DNA from: Symbiodinium kawagutii
Lineage: Eukaryota > Sar > Dinophyceae > Suessiales > Symbiodiniaceae
Length of the DNA: 64,000 nt
Direction: 5' to 3'
NCBI GenBank assembly: GCA_009767595.1
Contig: VSDK01024078.1
Span: forward strand, 160,368-224,367
The first letter of the stretch is position 1. The number at the start of each line of letters is the position of its first letter. The position numbers and the translations under genes were made by a program. Below, piece by piece: positions 1-9,387 of this stretch. Under the pieces are notes generated by a model. The model was not told the DNA's origin, ran no database searches, and was given only the letters and a program-made list of their open reading frames with translations.

Positions 1-670
1 ACTTGGTGGAGAGGCCAATGGTGGCTGATGGATTCGAACGGTGAATGGATCCCGAGGCCGAAGTAGTTGTGTCTTTCTTCTTTGTGGGCGAAGCCCCTAC
101 ACGCAACCTTCATAGGTTTGCCCAGGGTTAGTTCCCGATTTCTAGTGTAGCGCACGCCATCTTGAGCTAATTAACTCATCATTTTGCCTCATAATCTTTC
201 TTTTGCTGTGCATGTGTGGGCCCCGGTGTGATGGAGAGCGGTCATTGCTCGCGCACAGAGATGCCCATCGCACTGAGGGGGGTGTAATTTCACACCATGG
301 AAATCACCCACACATATAAGCACATGTACATGCCACGTTACTGTAGCATGTGAGGCCCAAAGGAAAAAGGATGCGCTAGCTCGCCCCTGCTTTGTGTGCT
401 TCGCTAGCTTAACGGTTTGTATCATCTTATTGGGATATTGTACCCATAAGTGGTTGAGACCTGAAAATACAGTATCCGGTGGATGTGCATTCTTCAATGA
501 AACCTTTTCTATTGGTGCTAAACATTGTGGGTGAATTCAAGACCGAGTGAACCCACACAGCAGAAACATGATTTTGTGCGTTGAGAATCTTTGTTTGGTC
601 CTATGTTTCTTGTGGAAATCAGGATCCATTTCAAAATGTCAATGCACAAAGACATTCGGTTGGCACCTAC
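1..670. other. No supported gene
   Basis: Short ORFs on both strands but none with convincing splice or codon pattern. The first 60 nt (QWWLMDSNGEWIPRPK in one frame) could be the end of an exon. Confidence 0.4.
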
Positions 671-784
671 TTGGCTGTGGGCAAAACCCTGTACCCCTGG
701 TCCCCCCTCACTAACCACTGTTTTTCCTTATGATTGTTGGTTATTATTTCCCATTATTGGTTGGTTAATATTGACCCATAGCCA
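671..784 (+). repeat. Family B inverted-repeat element
   Basis: Starts TTGGCTGTGGGCAAAACCCT and ends TTAATATTGACCCATAGCCA. The termini TGGCTnTGGGTCAA / TTGACCCATAGCCA are inverted. The core GTACCCCTGG..CC and TTGTTGGTTATT is shared with the other B copies. Confidence 0.8.
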
Positions 785-2392
785 ATTCACACCATTTTTG
801 CACTAGAGACTCCACGACCTGGTCGCTTGCTTTTTCGCTGGGCCCCATGAGTTCCGTCAGGTCAATGGTGGTGCTCAATTCCGACGAGTCATGGCTGAGG
901 CTCTTGTCCTTTTTCGCGGTTGTCCTGGTGGCGGCAAGAAAAATAGACGATGGTTGATTAATCTGATGGCTAATGGTTGGTGGGTGATGGCAATACCCCT
1001 ATGAACATTATGGAACAGGAATTCATAGTAATCCTCCACAACCAAGCGTTCACAGAGCACAACCCGTTGATGTTTGACCGTTGGAGCTGGACGATGTGAT
1101 CCCCTGAAAAAAACACCAACTTTTATGATGTCTACTTGAAATGAAGCTGGAAAGGTCCACAATGTTGGGATCATGTGCGAGAACATGCATAATTACATGA
1201 AAACGACCTTATCCCTTGTGGGGTTTCGTTTTGATAGGAAACCTCAACTAAACAGCAACACTTGTTGAATTCTTGTGTAAAAGACCAGGCAGGCTTTGCT
1301 AGACCATGGTAGCCATGCTGCGTGGCACTACAAACCATGAAATCGGCCAATCATTTGAAGATCATATTGAGTTTGCCAATTCTTGAAGCCATATAATTTT
1401 GATTCGCTTTGTTAGCCACGAGAAGGCTATTTTCTAAGCATTATTGCTTTGTTTCGGGATTGCATTACTTTGCTAATCATTATTGCCACATTAGTTGGCG
1501 GACTTCCAACTATGTTGAGTTGCATCGCTGAAGCGGTTTCGTCCGTGATCCCAACCGTTCGCCAGCGAAGTCCAGCCAAAAAGGCGGGGTAGCTTGTTGA
1601 AATGAATGGTTTTGGTAGTGAAATGCTCCTAATTTTCGGACCACTGGGGGTGTGATCATTCTTTGCTAAGGGCAAGCGATCCCGACAAGAAGATAAACTA
1701 TATCCCACCACAAGCTAGGCAGAGATAGAGAGAGAGGGGGGGGTGGAGCAAGGCTTTATCCAGCAAAAGAGAACTGTTAGGAACCATTGTTCACAATTTC
1801 AGTTTTTAGTGATGTATCTCTCGTGTGAGATCTATATGCTAAACACACCTGAATAGTCAATGGTATATCCCCAAGTAATTATGGCAACATGTGAGATGTT
1901 TGTTGGCTCTATCTAAATCCAAAGTCTTTGCTGGATCGTTTCGGATTGATTGATGTAGATCAATTTCTACCGCCGATGCGATTTTCCTACTCCGCTGTAG
2001 CAAAGCGCAGGTGATGTCATGAGCATTAATGCATTTTTTCCATATGGTCAAGCATCCAAGGTGTTTTCTTATTCAGGGAATTGCAATCCATATTTTGTGG
2101 GAATCACCGTGAAGCCACAAGTGTGATGTCAGTTGTTGGTAGACTTTTCGGGATGATTTTTGGTTTCGCGGCATTGTCTACTACTTACCACCAATTAACC
2201 ACCAACCAAAAGAATTAACCACCATTGGATTGTTGCTTACAGTGCTTACCACGACCAACCATCAGCCAAGTCTAAATCGTCAGCAGCATTCACCAACCAC
2301 GTCCAATCAATCAACCACCAATCAGAACCCCAACCCAACCAGATAAGTCTTTCTACCATCAATCAACCACCAACCAAACTTGGGAATTCCAG
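785..2392. other. Intron-like or intergenic DNA with weak coding signals
   Basis: A block at 850-1010 (frame with FRGCPGGGKKNRRWLI) and one at 1441-1610 (LVGGLPTMLSCIAEAVSSVI; the minus strand is also open) look weakly coding, but strand and splice sites cannot be settled. 2160-2360 is ACCAACC-rich. Confidence 0.35.
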
Positions 2393-2507
2393 CTTTGGGT
2401 TCGGCAGAACTGCGACGGTGATTCACCAGGTGGAGATTTTCCTTCGATTTTCCGAGATCGCCGTTGAGACGAAGAAGCGCGATGTGATCCAGGCAACGAA
2501 CGGCTGC
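2393..2507 (+). CDS. Predicted exon, modular gene
   Basis: Acceptor TTCCAG, donor GTAGAA. Open in the phase-2 frame with VEIFLRFSEIAVE, which resembles VEILLNGLVEP at 42268 and LEIFFRLSMSA at 26026. Contrasts with the AT-rich, stop-rich flanks. Limits by eye. Confidence 0.4.
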
Positions 2508-3131
2508 GTAGAATTTTTGTGACCTACTGTTGTAACCAACAGCTTGAGATCAGACCAGCTGGTTAATTACAACCAATAGCTCAAACCATACCACTCATCA
2601 GTTCCAATTGGTCAAGTGTTTATGACCCTACTACTACCAGTATATATATATATATATTATATCTATATTGTTTACCAATTAGATTTGTCAATGTCGAATT
2701 GAAAGATTTAGCCAGTGGTACAACCAAGCCTCTACTCACGGCCAAATGTACAAGCAATTGTTCAAGGCAATGGCAGCTCAAGCAGTGGTACAACCAACGG
2801 AGTTTCAATCCTGTGTCATTCTGTAGCCATTCCTGCAAGATATTTTTGAATATCAACGGTCGACCAAGAGTTGGGCTCATTGTCAATCCTAGATGGGTTT
2901 GAAAGGAACCATTTAGATCCATGAAGCTCGAATTGTCCTTCAGCTGGGGCAAACATTGGAAACTCTGGGCGACCGATTCTTTGGGGATGCCATGTACTTC
3001 AATGAGCCAATCATCGGGGCTTAAAGCTATTGGGATCTGGGAGATGCCACCAGCAACACAAGCGTTGAATGTCAGCGCAACCAATTGTCCAACAGATTTA
3101 TGACTACTGAGAAGTAGTACGGGAAGTACTG

Positions 3132-3243
3132 TATATGGTGGTTTCTCGAGTCATAGGGGACCCCCCAAATCATCCACTGTTAACCATTTGTAGTAGTAAA
3201 CCAGCCATTCTTGGGGCTCCCTATCTTGAGAAACCACCATATA
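3132..3243 (+). repeat. Family A inverted-repeat element
   Basis: 112 bp. The termini TATATGGTGGTTTCTC and GAGAAACCACCATATA are exact inverted repeats. The inner part has GGGGACCCCCCAAATCATCC and, inverted, TTGGGGCTCCC. There is no coding capacity, so it is a MITE-like, non-autonomous element. Confidence 0.85.
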
Positions 3244-3756
3244 AGCAGTTCTGGAAAACATGGGCAACTAGCAACTGGAAACGAAGCTGAAGATGGTGAG
3301 CATTTGCAATGCTGGTACACTGTCAAGCTTGCTGATTCGAAGATTGTAGCTTACATGTACAACTAGTGTGTGGTCAATCGATCTCACAAAAGCATCAAGG
3401 TGATGTACAGATTTGTTAGTTAGATACTGGTTAAGTATTTAAGTAAGGATTAATGATCAACCAATTACTTGGATAAATCAATTAATGTCGCCAGTTCATA
3501 TGTAGTAATTGATTTATGTTTTGTAGTCATCAACTTCTACAAGCGGGTATTACTTGGTGAGCAGCTGTCCTATGCTTAGACCATGCTACAGGGTCAAGTT
3601 GCCACTTCTGCCGTTGATGATCCTGCCACTAATTAGAGTGATGATAATGGTCATGATGTTCAATGGTTATTTCTCGAAGGTGTTGGTTCAGAGTTGCCCC
3701 CCTATGGTTAGCATAGGGATTGGCCCTCTATGAATCAGGAAGTGGAGCTGTTGTGA

Positions 3757-3967
3757 CATATTGGGGAAGAGACAGCTTTCAATCAAGGAAGTCCTGGGAG
3801 TGTTTCAGTCAGCACTTCCAAGACTTTTCAGAGTACTGTACTTGGTTGGATCCCAGACACTCCATGGCGCTGGTATATTTGCCGAGATACAATGACCCAG
3901 TTCAGAAACTTGCAAGGGCTTGATCAGTTTCACTCAGAGAAATGGATTTCAGTACCACGAGTTTCAG
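3757..3967 (+). CDS. Coding-like block upstream of the 3968 exon
   Basis: Open frame after a TGA (no ATG), including STVLGWIPDTPWRWY; it is in the same frame as the following exon. A further stretch at 3280-3715 reads like decayed coding sequence with several in-frame stops, so part of this may be pseudogenic. Confidence 0.3.
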
Positions 3968-4086
3968 AAACTTGTAGGTCAATAATTGTTTTCTTAACCA
4001 TCAACCCTGAGGTGCCCCTGCAAGTTGATGCCGATGGAGAATTCCCAGAAATGATGGGAACATCTCCTGGAAAAACCCTACGGTTG
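3968..4086 (+). CDS. Predicted exon (phase 1 to 0), modular gene
   Basis: Acceptor TTTCAG, donor GTGGTG. 119 nt = 2 + 117. Contains VFLTINPEVPL, like other phase-1 exons. Its end phase matches the next exon at 4298. Confidence 0.5.
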
Positions 4087-4297
4087 GTGGTGAAAACAGC
4101 CGGGTTTCCAGCGCAGATTTTCCGGTGAACTAACCCGTTGTGATCAACCAACTATCTAACCTAGAAAATCCATCATTCAACCAGGAAAATCTGATCTAAG
4201 AACTATTAAGTAACCTGGATCATCCCATGATTGTTTACTTAATACAAAATGATAGTCTTCCCATCAACCAACCAATTTTGCAACTCCCGAGTTCCAG

Positions 4298-4442
4298 CAT
4301 TTGATTCTCAAGCTCGAAGCCGGGGCCCCATGGACCACGGCTGATGCGCTTGGTGCTCCGCTTGCTGCTGAATTTGCACACTGTGGGCCTTGCACAAGCA
4401 GCAGCAGGCACACCGGACTTCCCTTGACCGCAGGCGCTGATG
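4298..4442 (+). CDS. Predicted exon (phase 0 to 1) just upstream of the LINE-bearing intron
   Basis: Acceptor TTCCAG, donor GTTAGT. Only one of the three plus frames is open across the block; it encodes LILKLEAGAPWTTADALG and a CGPC. It ends in phase 1, and the next candidate exon (15271), beyond the LINE, starts in phase 1; the join restores a Gly codon. The intron would be 10828 nt. Confidence 0.6.
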
Positions 4443-4496
4443 GTTAGTGGACCCATTTGGACCCCACAGAAAGCAGTGCTTACGTTTTTCATGTGT

Positions 4497-4559
4497 CTGG
4501 TTGGCGGTTTCAAACATTTTCTATTTTCCCTAATCATTAACAAATGGTTGGTTGACCAA
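4497..4559 (+). repeat. Family C inverted-repeat element, left part (split by the LINE)
   Basis: Starts CTGGTTGGCGGTTTCAAAC and matches the left part of the intact copy at 48327-48425 up to the LINE insertion point. Confidence 0.8.
4546..4559 (+). repeat. 5' target-site duplication of the LINE
   Basis: GGTTGGTTGACCAA, identical to 14543-14556. It belongs to the family C inverted-repeat element into which the LINE inserted. Confidence 0.93.
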
Positions 4560-4623
4560 GCCGTTGTGCCCAAGCGTACCAGCTCGTACGGCTGTTCCGC
4601 AGAAGTTGGGTGGTCAGTTTCCC

Positions 4624-7600
4624 ATGGTGCGCTTAGCGTTTGACTCGACTACGAAGGTTGGTGATCGCATTTCTCTGGTGATTATGCCGGTGATTGTCGA
4701 CCCATTGCAGCAGCAGCATGTTGCAGTGGATATGATTTCCAAGCAGAGGTTCCGGGTTGAGGGTGTTCTGCAAGAGGGTTGTGAGTGTCATGCCTTGCTG
4801 GATGTGGTGTATCAGTATGACAATGGTCATTTGCTTGTCATGGATGGTCAGAGCTTCGTACTTGGTCATCATGCTCTCTCACTTCATCATTTGCTTGACG
4901 TGGTGGAAGTATGCTGTGGAATGGGGTGGCTTGGTGTCGGTGCCAGAGCTGCGGGCTTCAATGTCATTCTTGGCTGTGACATGAATGAGAAATTCACATC
5001 CTGGTACCATGCTCAACATGGACTTCCGGTGGTCACTGGTAGCATTTGTGAAGCAGCCACGGTGTCACAGATTTGGAGTCTCTCTTCAAGTCGCAATGGC
5101 CTTTTAGGAGGAGTGGCATGTCAACCGTATTCATGGTTGGGTGACCAAGGTAGTGGTTCTGATGAGAGAAGTTCGAGCCTCACAGGTCTCCTTGAGGCTG
5201 CATACTGGTTGCAGTCTCCCATGGTGGTTTTGGAATGCGTAGAACCATGTCATCGAGATGCATTCTTTCAATGTGAAGTCTCCAAGTTCTGCCAGGAAAC
5301 AGGATTTGTCCGCACTGATTTGACATTGAAACTTGAAGACATTTGGCCAGCAAAACGCATGCGCCTGTGGTGTGTTCTCATGCATCCGTCGATAGGTGAG
5401 GTCAAGGTAGCTCAGGTCCCACAGAACTTTGGCTTGCAGAAAATCTCCCAGTTGATCCCACATGCCATGTCCATGCCGTCGGAGGAACTGGAGGCATTGC
5501 GCCTCACACCTGAGGAGAAAGATGCATTTCGGGTGAGTGAGGATGGCACGACTCCACATGAACTGAACATGCAAGGGTACCTTCCTACTGCGTTACACAG
5601 TTGGGGGAATCAGTTGAGTGCTTGTCCTTGCAAGTGCCGCAATGGCCCTCTTTCAGCCATCAGGTTGCGTGAAAAGGGCCTTCATGGAGTGGTCCTTCCC
5701 ATCCCTGATTCATCAGATGTCCGCCATATTCATCCATCAGAACTGGCAATTTTGGTTGCAGTGGACCCGTACATGGAATGGGAGGACGTGAAATTTGCTT
5801 TGTGTGGGTTGGGGCAGCTAGCATCACCTGCTCAGGCCATTTGGGTATGCTCACACATCAAATCCCACCTGGATCGATTGGTGCATGGCAAAACCATTTC
5901 ATCTGCATATCGTGACCTTGCAGCATACCTTGCGTGGTTGATCACTCGAGCAGGTTTGCTTTGGGACTCCATCAAGGTCGCCAATGAGTTGGCTCCGCTG
6001 GTGCAGGCTTGGAAACCCATGGCCACTCTGCACTTTGACCAGCTCTTCGGTTTGGATTTTTGGTCTGAAGCATTCCCCAAGATGAGGTTCTCCATTGGTT
6101 GCATTTTGGATGAGATCATCAAAGTTCGGGTTGGCTCTCCCTTGTTCCATTTCATGGCTCGGGAAAATGAACAATTGGCATTGACAGATGGACCAGTTGA
6201 TGATGCCATTGCGCCCACGGTTCCTTTCACCTTGGATGCTCCTGAATGGCACACTGTTAGAGTTTGCTTCATGGAAGAACCCAGTGTCGAAGTTCTTGTT
6301 CCGCCTGGTACCACTTTGTCTCAGCTTCTCGAGGCTGAGGCACAGTTGCATTCAGTGGACCGTGACCGACTGCTTGGTTTTCACCAGGGATGCGAGCTTT
6401 CCCCTGAGTGCATGTTGTGTGAAGAGGTTGACCCTCAAGATGAAGCTGTGGTGCTTACGCTCTCTGATTCAGGGAGCACACCCAGCCATGTTGAAAGGGA
6501 ATCTGGGCCACTCCCTGACCTAATGCCCAGCAGTGACATGCAGGTTGATACAGCTCCGGTTCGAGGTGACATGACCTCTCGTGCAATGGTTGATGGAGGT
6601 GGTCGTGCTGTGTCTCCGTTGGTCGCTCTGGATGCCACGGCTTTGTTGAATCTTCACTGTCCAGTGTGCTCGTCAACGGCGGCTTTGGAAGGATTGCTGT
6701 CCCAGGCAGTCACTACTCAGGATCGATTGGCCATCTTGCAGAATCAGGGTGAAGTATGGGCTGATGATGAAGTTCGGTGGCATCTGCATCGACTCTTGTT
6801 GAAACATGATGAGATGAAAGCGGCCAACACGAAACCTACCACTTCGTTTTTCCAACATGTGGTGATGGTTGACCCGTTGCTGGCATATGGATGGATGGTA
6901 GGGGGCACTGAGAACATTTACCACTGGGTACTTGCTCATTGTCCAATTGAAACAGACTGCATTTGCATGGTGGTGCCAGTGGCTGCGCATTGGGTACCGT
7001 TGGTGTTGAAACCCCAAGGTGGTCACTTTCATGTCGTGACATGGGACTCTCGTGAAGCGGATCACACCCCATTGCTGCCATTGATCAACATGTTTGCTTT
7101 GGTGTTTCATGCTGCCTGTGTTCACGTGCACCGTGAACATCGCATGTTCACACATCAAGGGAGTTGTGGATCCTTTGCCATCGCCTTCATTGCCCAAGTT
7201 TTGCTGCACCAACCCGTCCCACTCTTGGACCGGGATGCTGAGGTTGTTCAAGAACGGTATCGTGATATGTTCACACAAGAGCTGGTGCAATTCCAGACAT
7301 GTCCCAGACCATGGGTTTGGGGTGCAGGCCAATCTGGCTTGGTTGCTCGGTTGGCGGACCATCTGCATGCTCAGGGTGTTCCCCAGGAGAATTGTGAGTC
7401 TCGTGCCAATGCTGCGGTCAAGGCAAGCGGAGCAAAGGCCATCACAGATGCATTGGACTCCAAGAATCCATGGCGCCAACTGAAGGTAGTTGCCAATCAC
7501 GTTCGCTTCCAATTTTTGCTACCAGCAGAGTTGCAGCAGAAGATTGAGGCAGGTGCAGGAAAACTCAAGCAAAAGGCCAAGAAGGTGCGCAGTGGCCCCC

Positions 7601-9288
7601 AAGCCAGCAATTTCCAGCTTGATCCCCAAAAGCTTTCGGTTGCTCCCGCCACGTTTCATTCAAATGGGAACGTTTTGAGCCAGATTCAAATGACCCAGGT
7701 TGGACCAATTGCTGAGGGGGTAGTGCTTACCTCCATCCTGGAAGCAGAGCCTTACCTGCGGGCAAATCAGGTGGTGTCCAAGTTCCCGTTGGCCCTTTTG
7801 ATCTTGAGTGGGACCCCTGGACAGATCGAATGTTCGTTGCCTCAGACCAAGCTTACGGTTCCATGTCGATGCAGCTTGAACCAAGAGCCGTTACTGGTTG
7901 ATGTCACCATGGTGCAGCTTGGTCATGGGTTTGTTGAAAAGCAAGTTGAAAGCTCCTTGGTGAAGGTAGATGCCCTTGATGTCAGCACAGTGAAGCTCCT
8001 GGTGCACCGTGATGAAGTTTCCGACTGGGAAGAGTTCACTCAATCCCCCATGCGATTTATCCTTGGTGTTGTTCAGACATTGGCCAGTTGCGACACTTTG
8101 GGATGCTCATGCCCTAAGTGGCACCCTGCTGAGGACACCCAGCACAAGGGAGCGCTGTTGGACGTGTGGCGACGCCAGTTCTTGAAAGCAGGTTTCAAAC
8201 CGGAGAGGCCAGACCAGGCTGTGCTTTACAGTGTCCTCATCCGAGTGCCATCCCAGTTGCTGATGGAATTGCTTCGACAAAGTGGGGTTGGTGGGGTTTA
8301 CATGGAACCCAGGTCACCAGATGGCAAAGCTGTGGACCAGGACTTCGCAGTGATATGGGTGCCAAAAACCAACAAGGCCAACTTGATCAGGTTGAGGCAG
8401 ACAGTGGACAAGGTTCTTGGTTTGGCTCGTCTTCTCGACAGATGGGGACTTCGCACCGAAGCATCCAATGCTCACTTGGTTCGTGAGAAGGTGCGTCCAG
8501 ATGCAACGTACCTCGCCCTGGGGCAGCGCCAGCAGTATGAGGTAGGGCCGATGCCTTTCGGAGCAGATCGCATTGCCATCAGCCGAGCATTCAAGAAACT
8601 CCAGTGGGACGTGAAAGCTATGCATCCCACCACGTCATTGGCAAACCGAGGTGCAATGTGGTCAGTGGTCTCGGTGACTGACCCTCCTGCAAACCTTTTT
8701 GTCATGTCACATGGGGAAGTTGTGGTCAGCCGCATTCGTCCACAAGAAAGGGAAAAGCCTGACATTCCGAAACCAGTTGCTTCGTCTTCCACGTTGCATT
8801 TGTGTGGTGCTGCTGCCAAAGCCAAGCCTGACCCATGGCAGTATGACCCAGGTCAATTTGATCCATGGCAAACCAAACCGGATGTGTCAGGACCACCTGC
8901 CCCTTCCGACGCAGTGTTGAGGTTGGAGTCGAAGATTGAACAGGCCGTGATTGAGCGGTTGAAGTCAGATGGCATTGGAACTACTCCGATGGAACAGGAT
9001 GATGTCCCAGATCGTTTGTCTCAGTTGGAGGCGAACTTCCAAACTTTGGTCCAGCAACATACTGCATTGGAGCAGCAGGTTCAAGAATCTGATCGTCGCA
9101 ATGTGACCCAGCTCACCACGATGCAGAGCCAGATCAATCACATTGCAGTTCAGGGGCAGCAGCTTCAGGGAACTCTTGAAGCTCAACAGCAGAACATGGG
9201 AGCACTCTTTGAGAACCAAATGAGTCAAATCCGCCAGTTGCTTGCAAAGCGCACACGTGAAGATGATGATGACTTGCACCGTGAATGA
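4624..9288 (+). CDS. LINE ORF1: C5-cytosine methyltransferase, possible Ulp1-like protease and coiled coil
   Basis: About 1554 aa from the first in-frame ATG (4624); the frame is open upstream without an ATG. Residues 94-400 carry the C5-DNA-methyltransferase motifs in order: I (VCCGMGWLG), IV with the catalytic Cys166 (GGVACQPYS), VI Glu204 (LECVEP), VIII Arg245/Arg247 (KRMRLW), IX (RHIHPSEL, ~367) and X-like GQL (~397), with room for a target-recognition region between VIII and IX. PCQ is changed to ACQ and ENV to ECV, but the catalytic Cys, Glu and Arg remain. Residues ~785-860 resemble a Ulp1/C48 cysteine peptidase (His789, Asp808, Gln845, Cys848). A CxC..H cluster (CDTLGCSCPKWH) and possible RRM-like beta/alpha segments follow, then a DPWQ repeat and a Gln-rich coiled coil (~1470-1540) of the kind that multimerises LINE ORF1 proteins. 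It probably binds the element RNA; the methyltransferase may act on host or element DNA. These roles are inferred. Confidence 0.9.
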   Translation: MVRLAFDSTTKVGDRISLVIMPVIVDPLQQQHVAVDMISKQRFRVEGVLQEGCECHALLDVVYQYDNGHLLVMDGQSFVLGHHALSLHHLLDVVEVCCGMGWLGVGARAAGFNVILGCDMNEKFTSWYHAQHGLPVVTGSICEAATVSQIWSLSSSRNGLLGGVACQPYSWLGDQGSGSDERSSSLTGLLEAAYWLQSPMVVLECVEPCHRDAFFQCEVSKFCQETGFVRTDLTLKLEDIWPAKRMRLWCVLMHPSIGEVKVAQVPQNFGLQKISQLIPHAMSMPSEELEALRLTPEEKDAFRVSEDGTTPHELNMQGYLPTALHSWGNQLSACPCKCRNGPLSAIRLREKGLHGVVLPIPDSSDVRHIHPSELAILVAVDPYMEWEDVKFALCGLGQLASPAQAIWVCSHIKSHLDRLVHGKTISSAYRDLAAYLAWLITRAGLLWDSIKVANELAPLVQAWKPMATLHFDQLFGLDFWSEAFPKMRFSIGCILDEIIKVRVGSPLFHFMARENEQLALTDGPVDDAIAPTVPFTLDAPEWHTVRVCFMEEPSVEVLVPPGTTLSQLLEAEAQLHSVDRDRLLGFHQGCELSPECMLCEEVDPQDEAVVLTLSDSGSTPSHVERESGPLPDLMPSSDMQVDTAPVRGDMTSRAMVDGGGRAVSPLVALDATALLNLHCPVCSSTAALEGLLSQAVTTQDRLAILQNQGEVWADDEVRWHLHRLLLKHDEMKAANTKPTTSFFQHVVMVDPLLAYGWMVGGTENIYHWVLAHCPIETDCICMVVPVAAHWVPLVLKPQGGHFHVVTWDSREADHTPLLPLINMFALVFHAACVHVHREHRMFTHQGSCGSFAIAFIAQVLLHQPVPLLDRDAEVVQERYRDMFTQELVQFQTCPRPWVWGAGQSGLVARLADHLHAQGVPQENCESRANAAVKASGAKAITDALDSKNPWRQLKVVANHVRFQFLLPAELQQKIEAGAGKLKQKAKKVRSGPQASNFQLDPQKLSVAPATFHSNGNVLSQIQMTQVGPIAEGVVLTSILEAEPYLRANQVVSKFPLALLILSGTPGQIECSLPQTKLTVPCRCSLNQEPLLVDVTMVQLGHGFVEKQVESSLVKVDALDVSTVKLLVHRDEVSDWEEFTQSPMRFILGVVQTLASCDTLGCSCPKWHPAEDTQHKGALLDVWRRQFLKAGFKPERPDQAVLYSVLIRVPSQLLMELLRQSGVGGVYMEPRSPDGKAVDQDFAVIWVPKTNKANLIRLRQTVDKVLGLARLLDRWGLRTEASNAHLVREKVRPDATYLALGQRQQYEVGPMPFGADRIAISRAFKKLQWDVKAMHPTTSLANRGAMWSVVSVTDPPANLFVMSHGEVVVSRIRPQEREKPDIPKPVASSSTLHLCGAAAKAKPDPWQYDPGQFDPWQTKPDVSGPPAPSDAVLRLESKIEQAVIERLKSDGIGTTPMEQDDVPDRLSQLEANFQTLVQQHTALEQQVQESDRRNVTQLTTMQSQINHIAVQGQQLQGTLEAQQQNMGALFENQMSQIRQLLAKRTREDDDDLHRE

Positions 9289-9387
9289 TGGTGTGGAGCG
9301 GGGTGGTGGGTCTGGGCCTTGGTCCTTCTCCCCATCACCCTGAGCTCCTTTGTGCTTGGGTACCAATTTTGTGTTTTGCTTGGTTCA

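Noticed and set aside
3280..3715. A possible gene in a plus frame with GEHLQCWYTVKLADSKIVAY
   Set aside because: Several in-frame stops and no consistent splice sites; at most a decayed coding relic, so not listed as a separate gene.
6673..7512. A 279-aa minus-strand ORF inside LINE ORF1
   Set aside because: Shadow of the strongly supported ORF1 frame; no independent motif.
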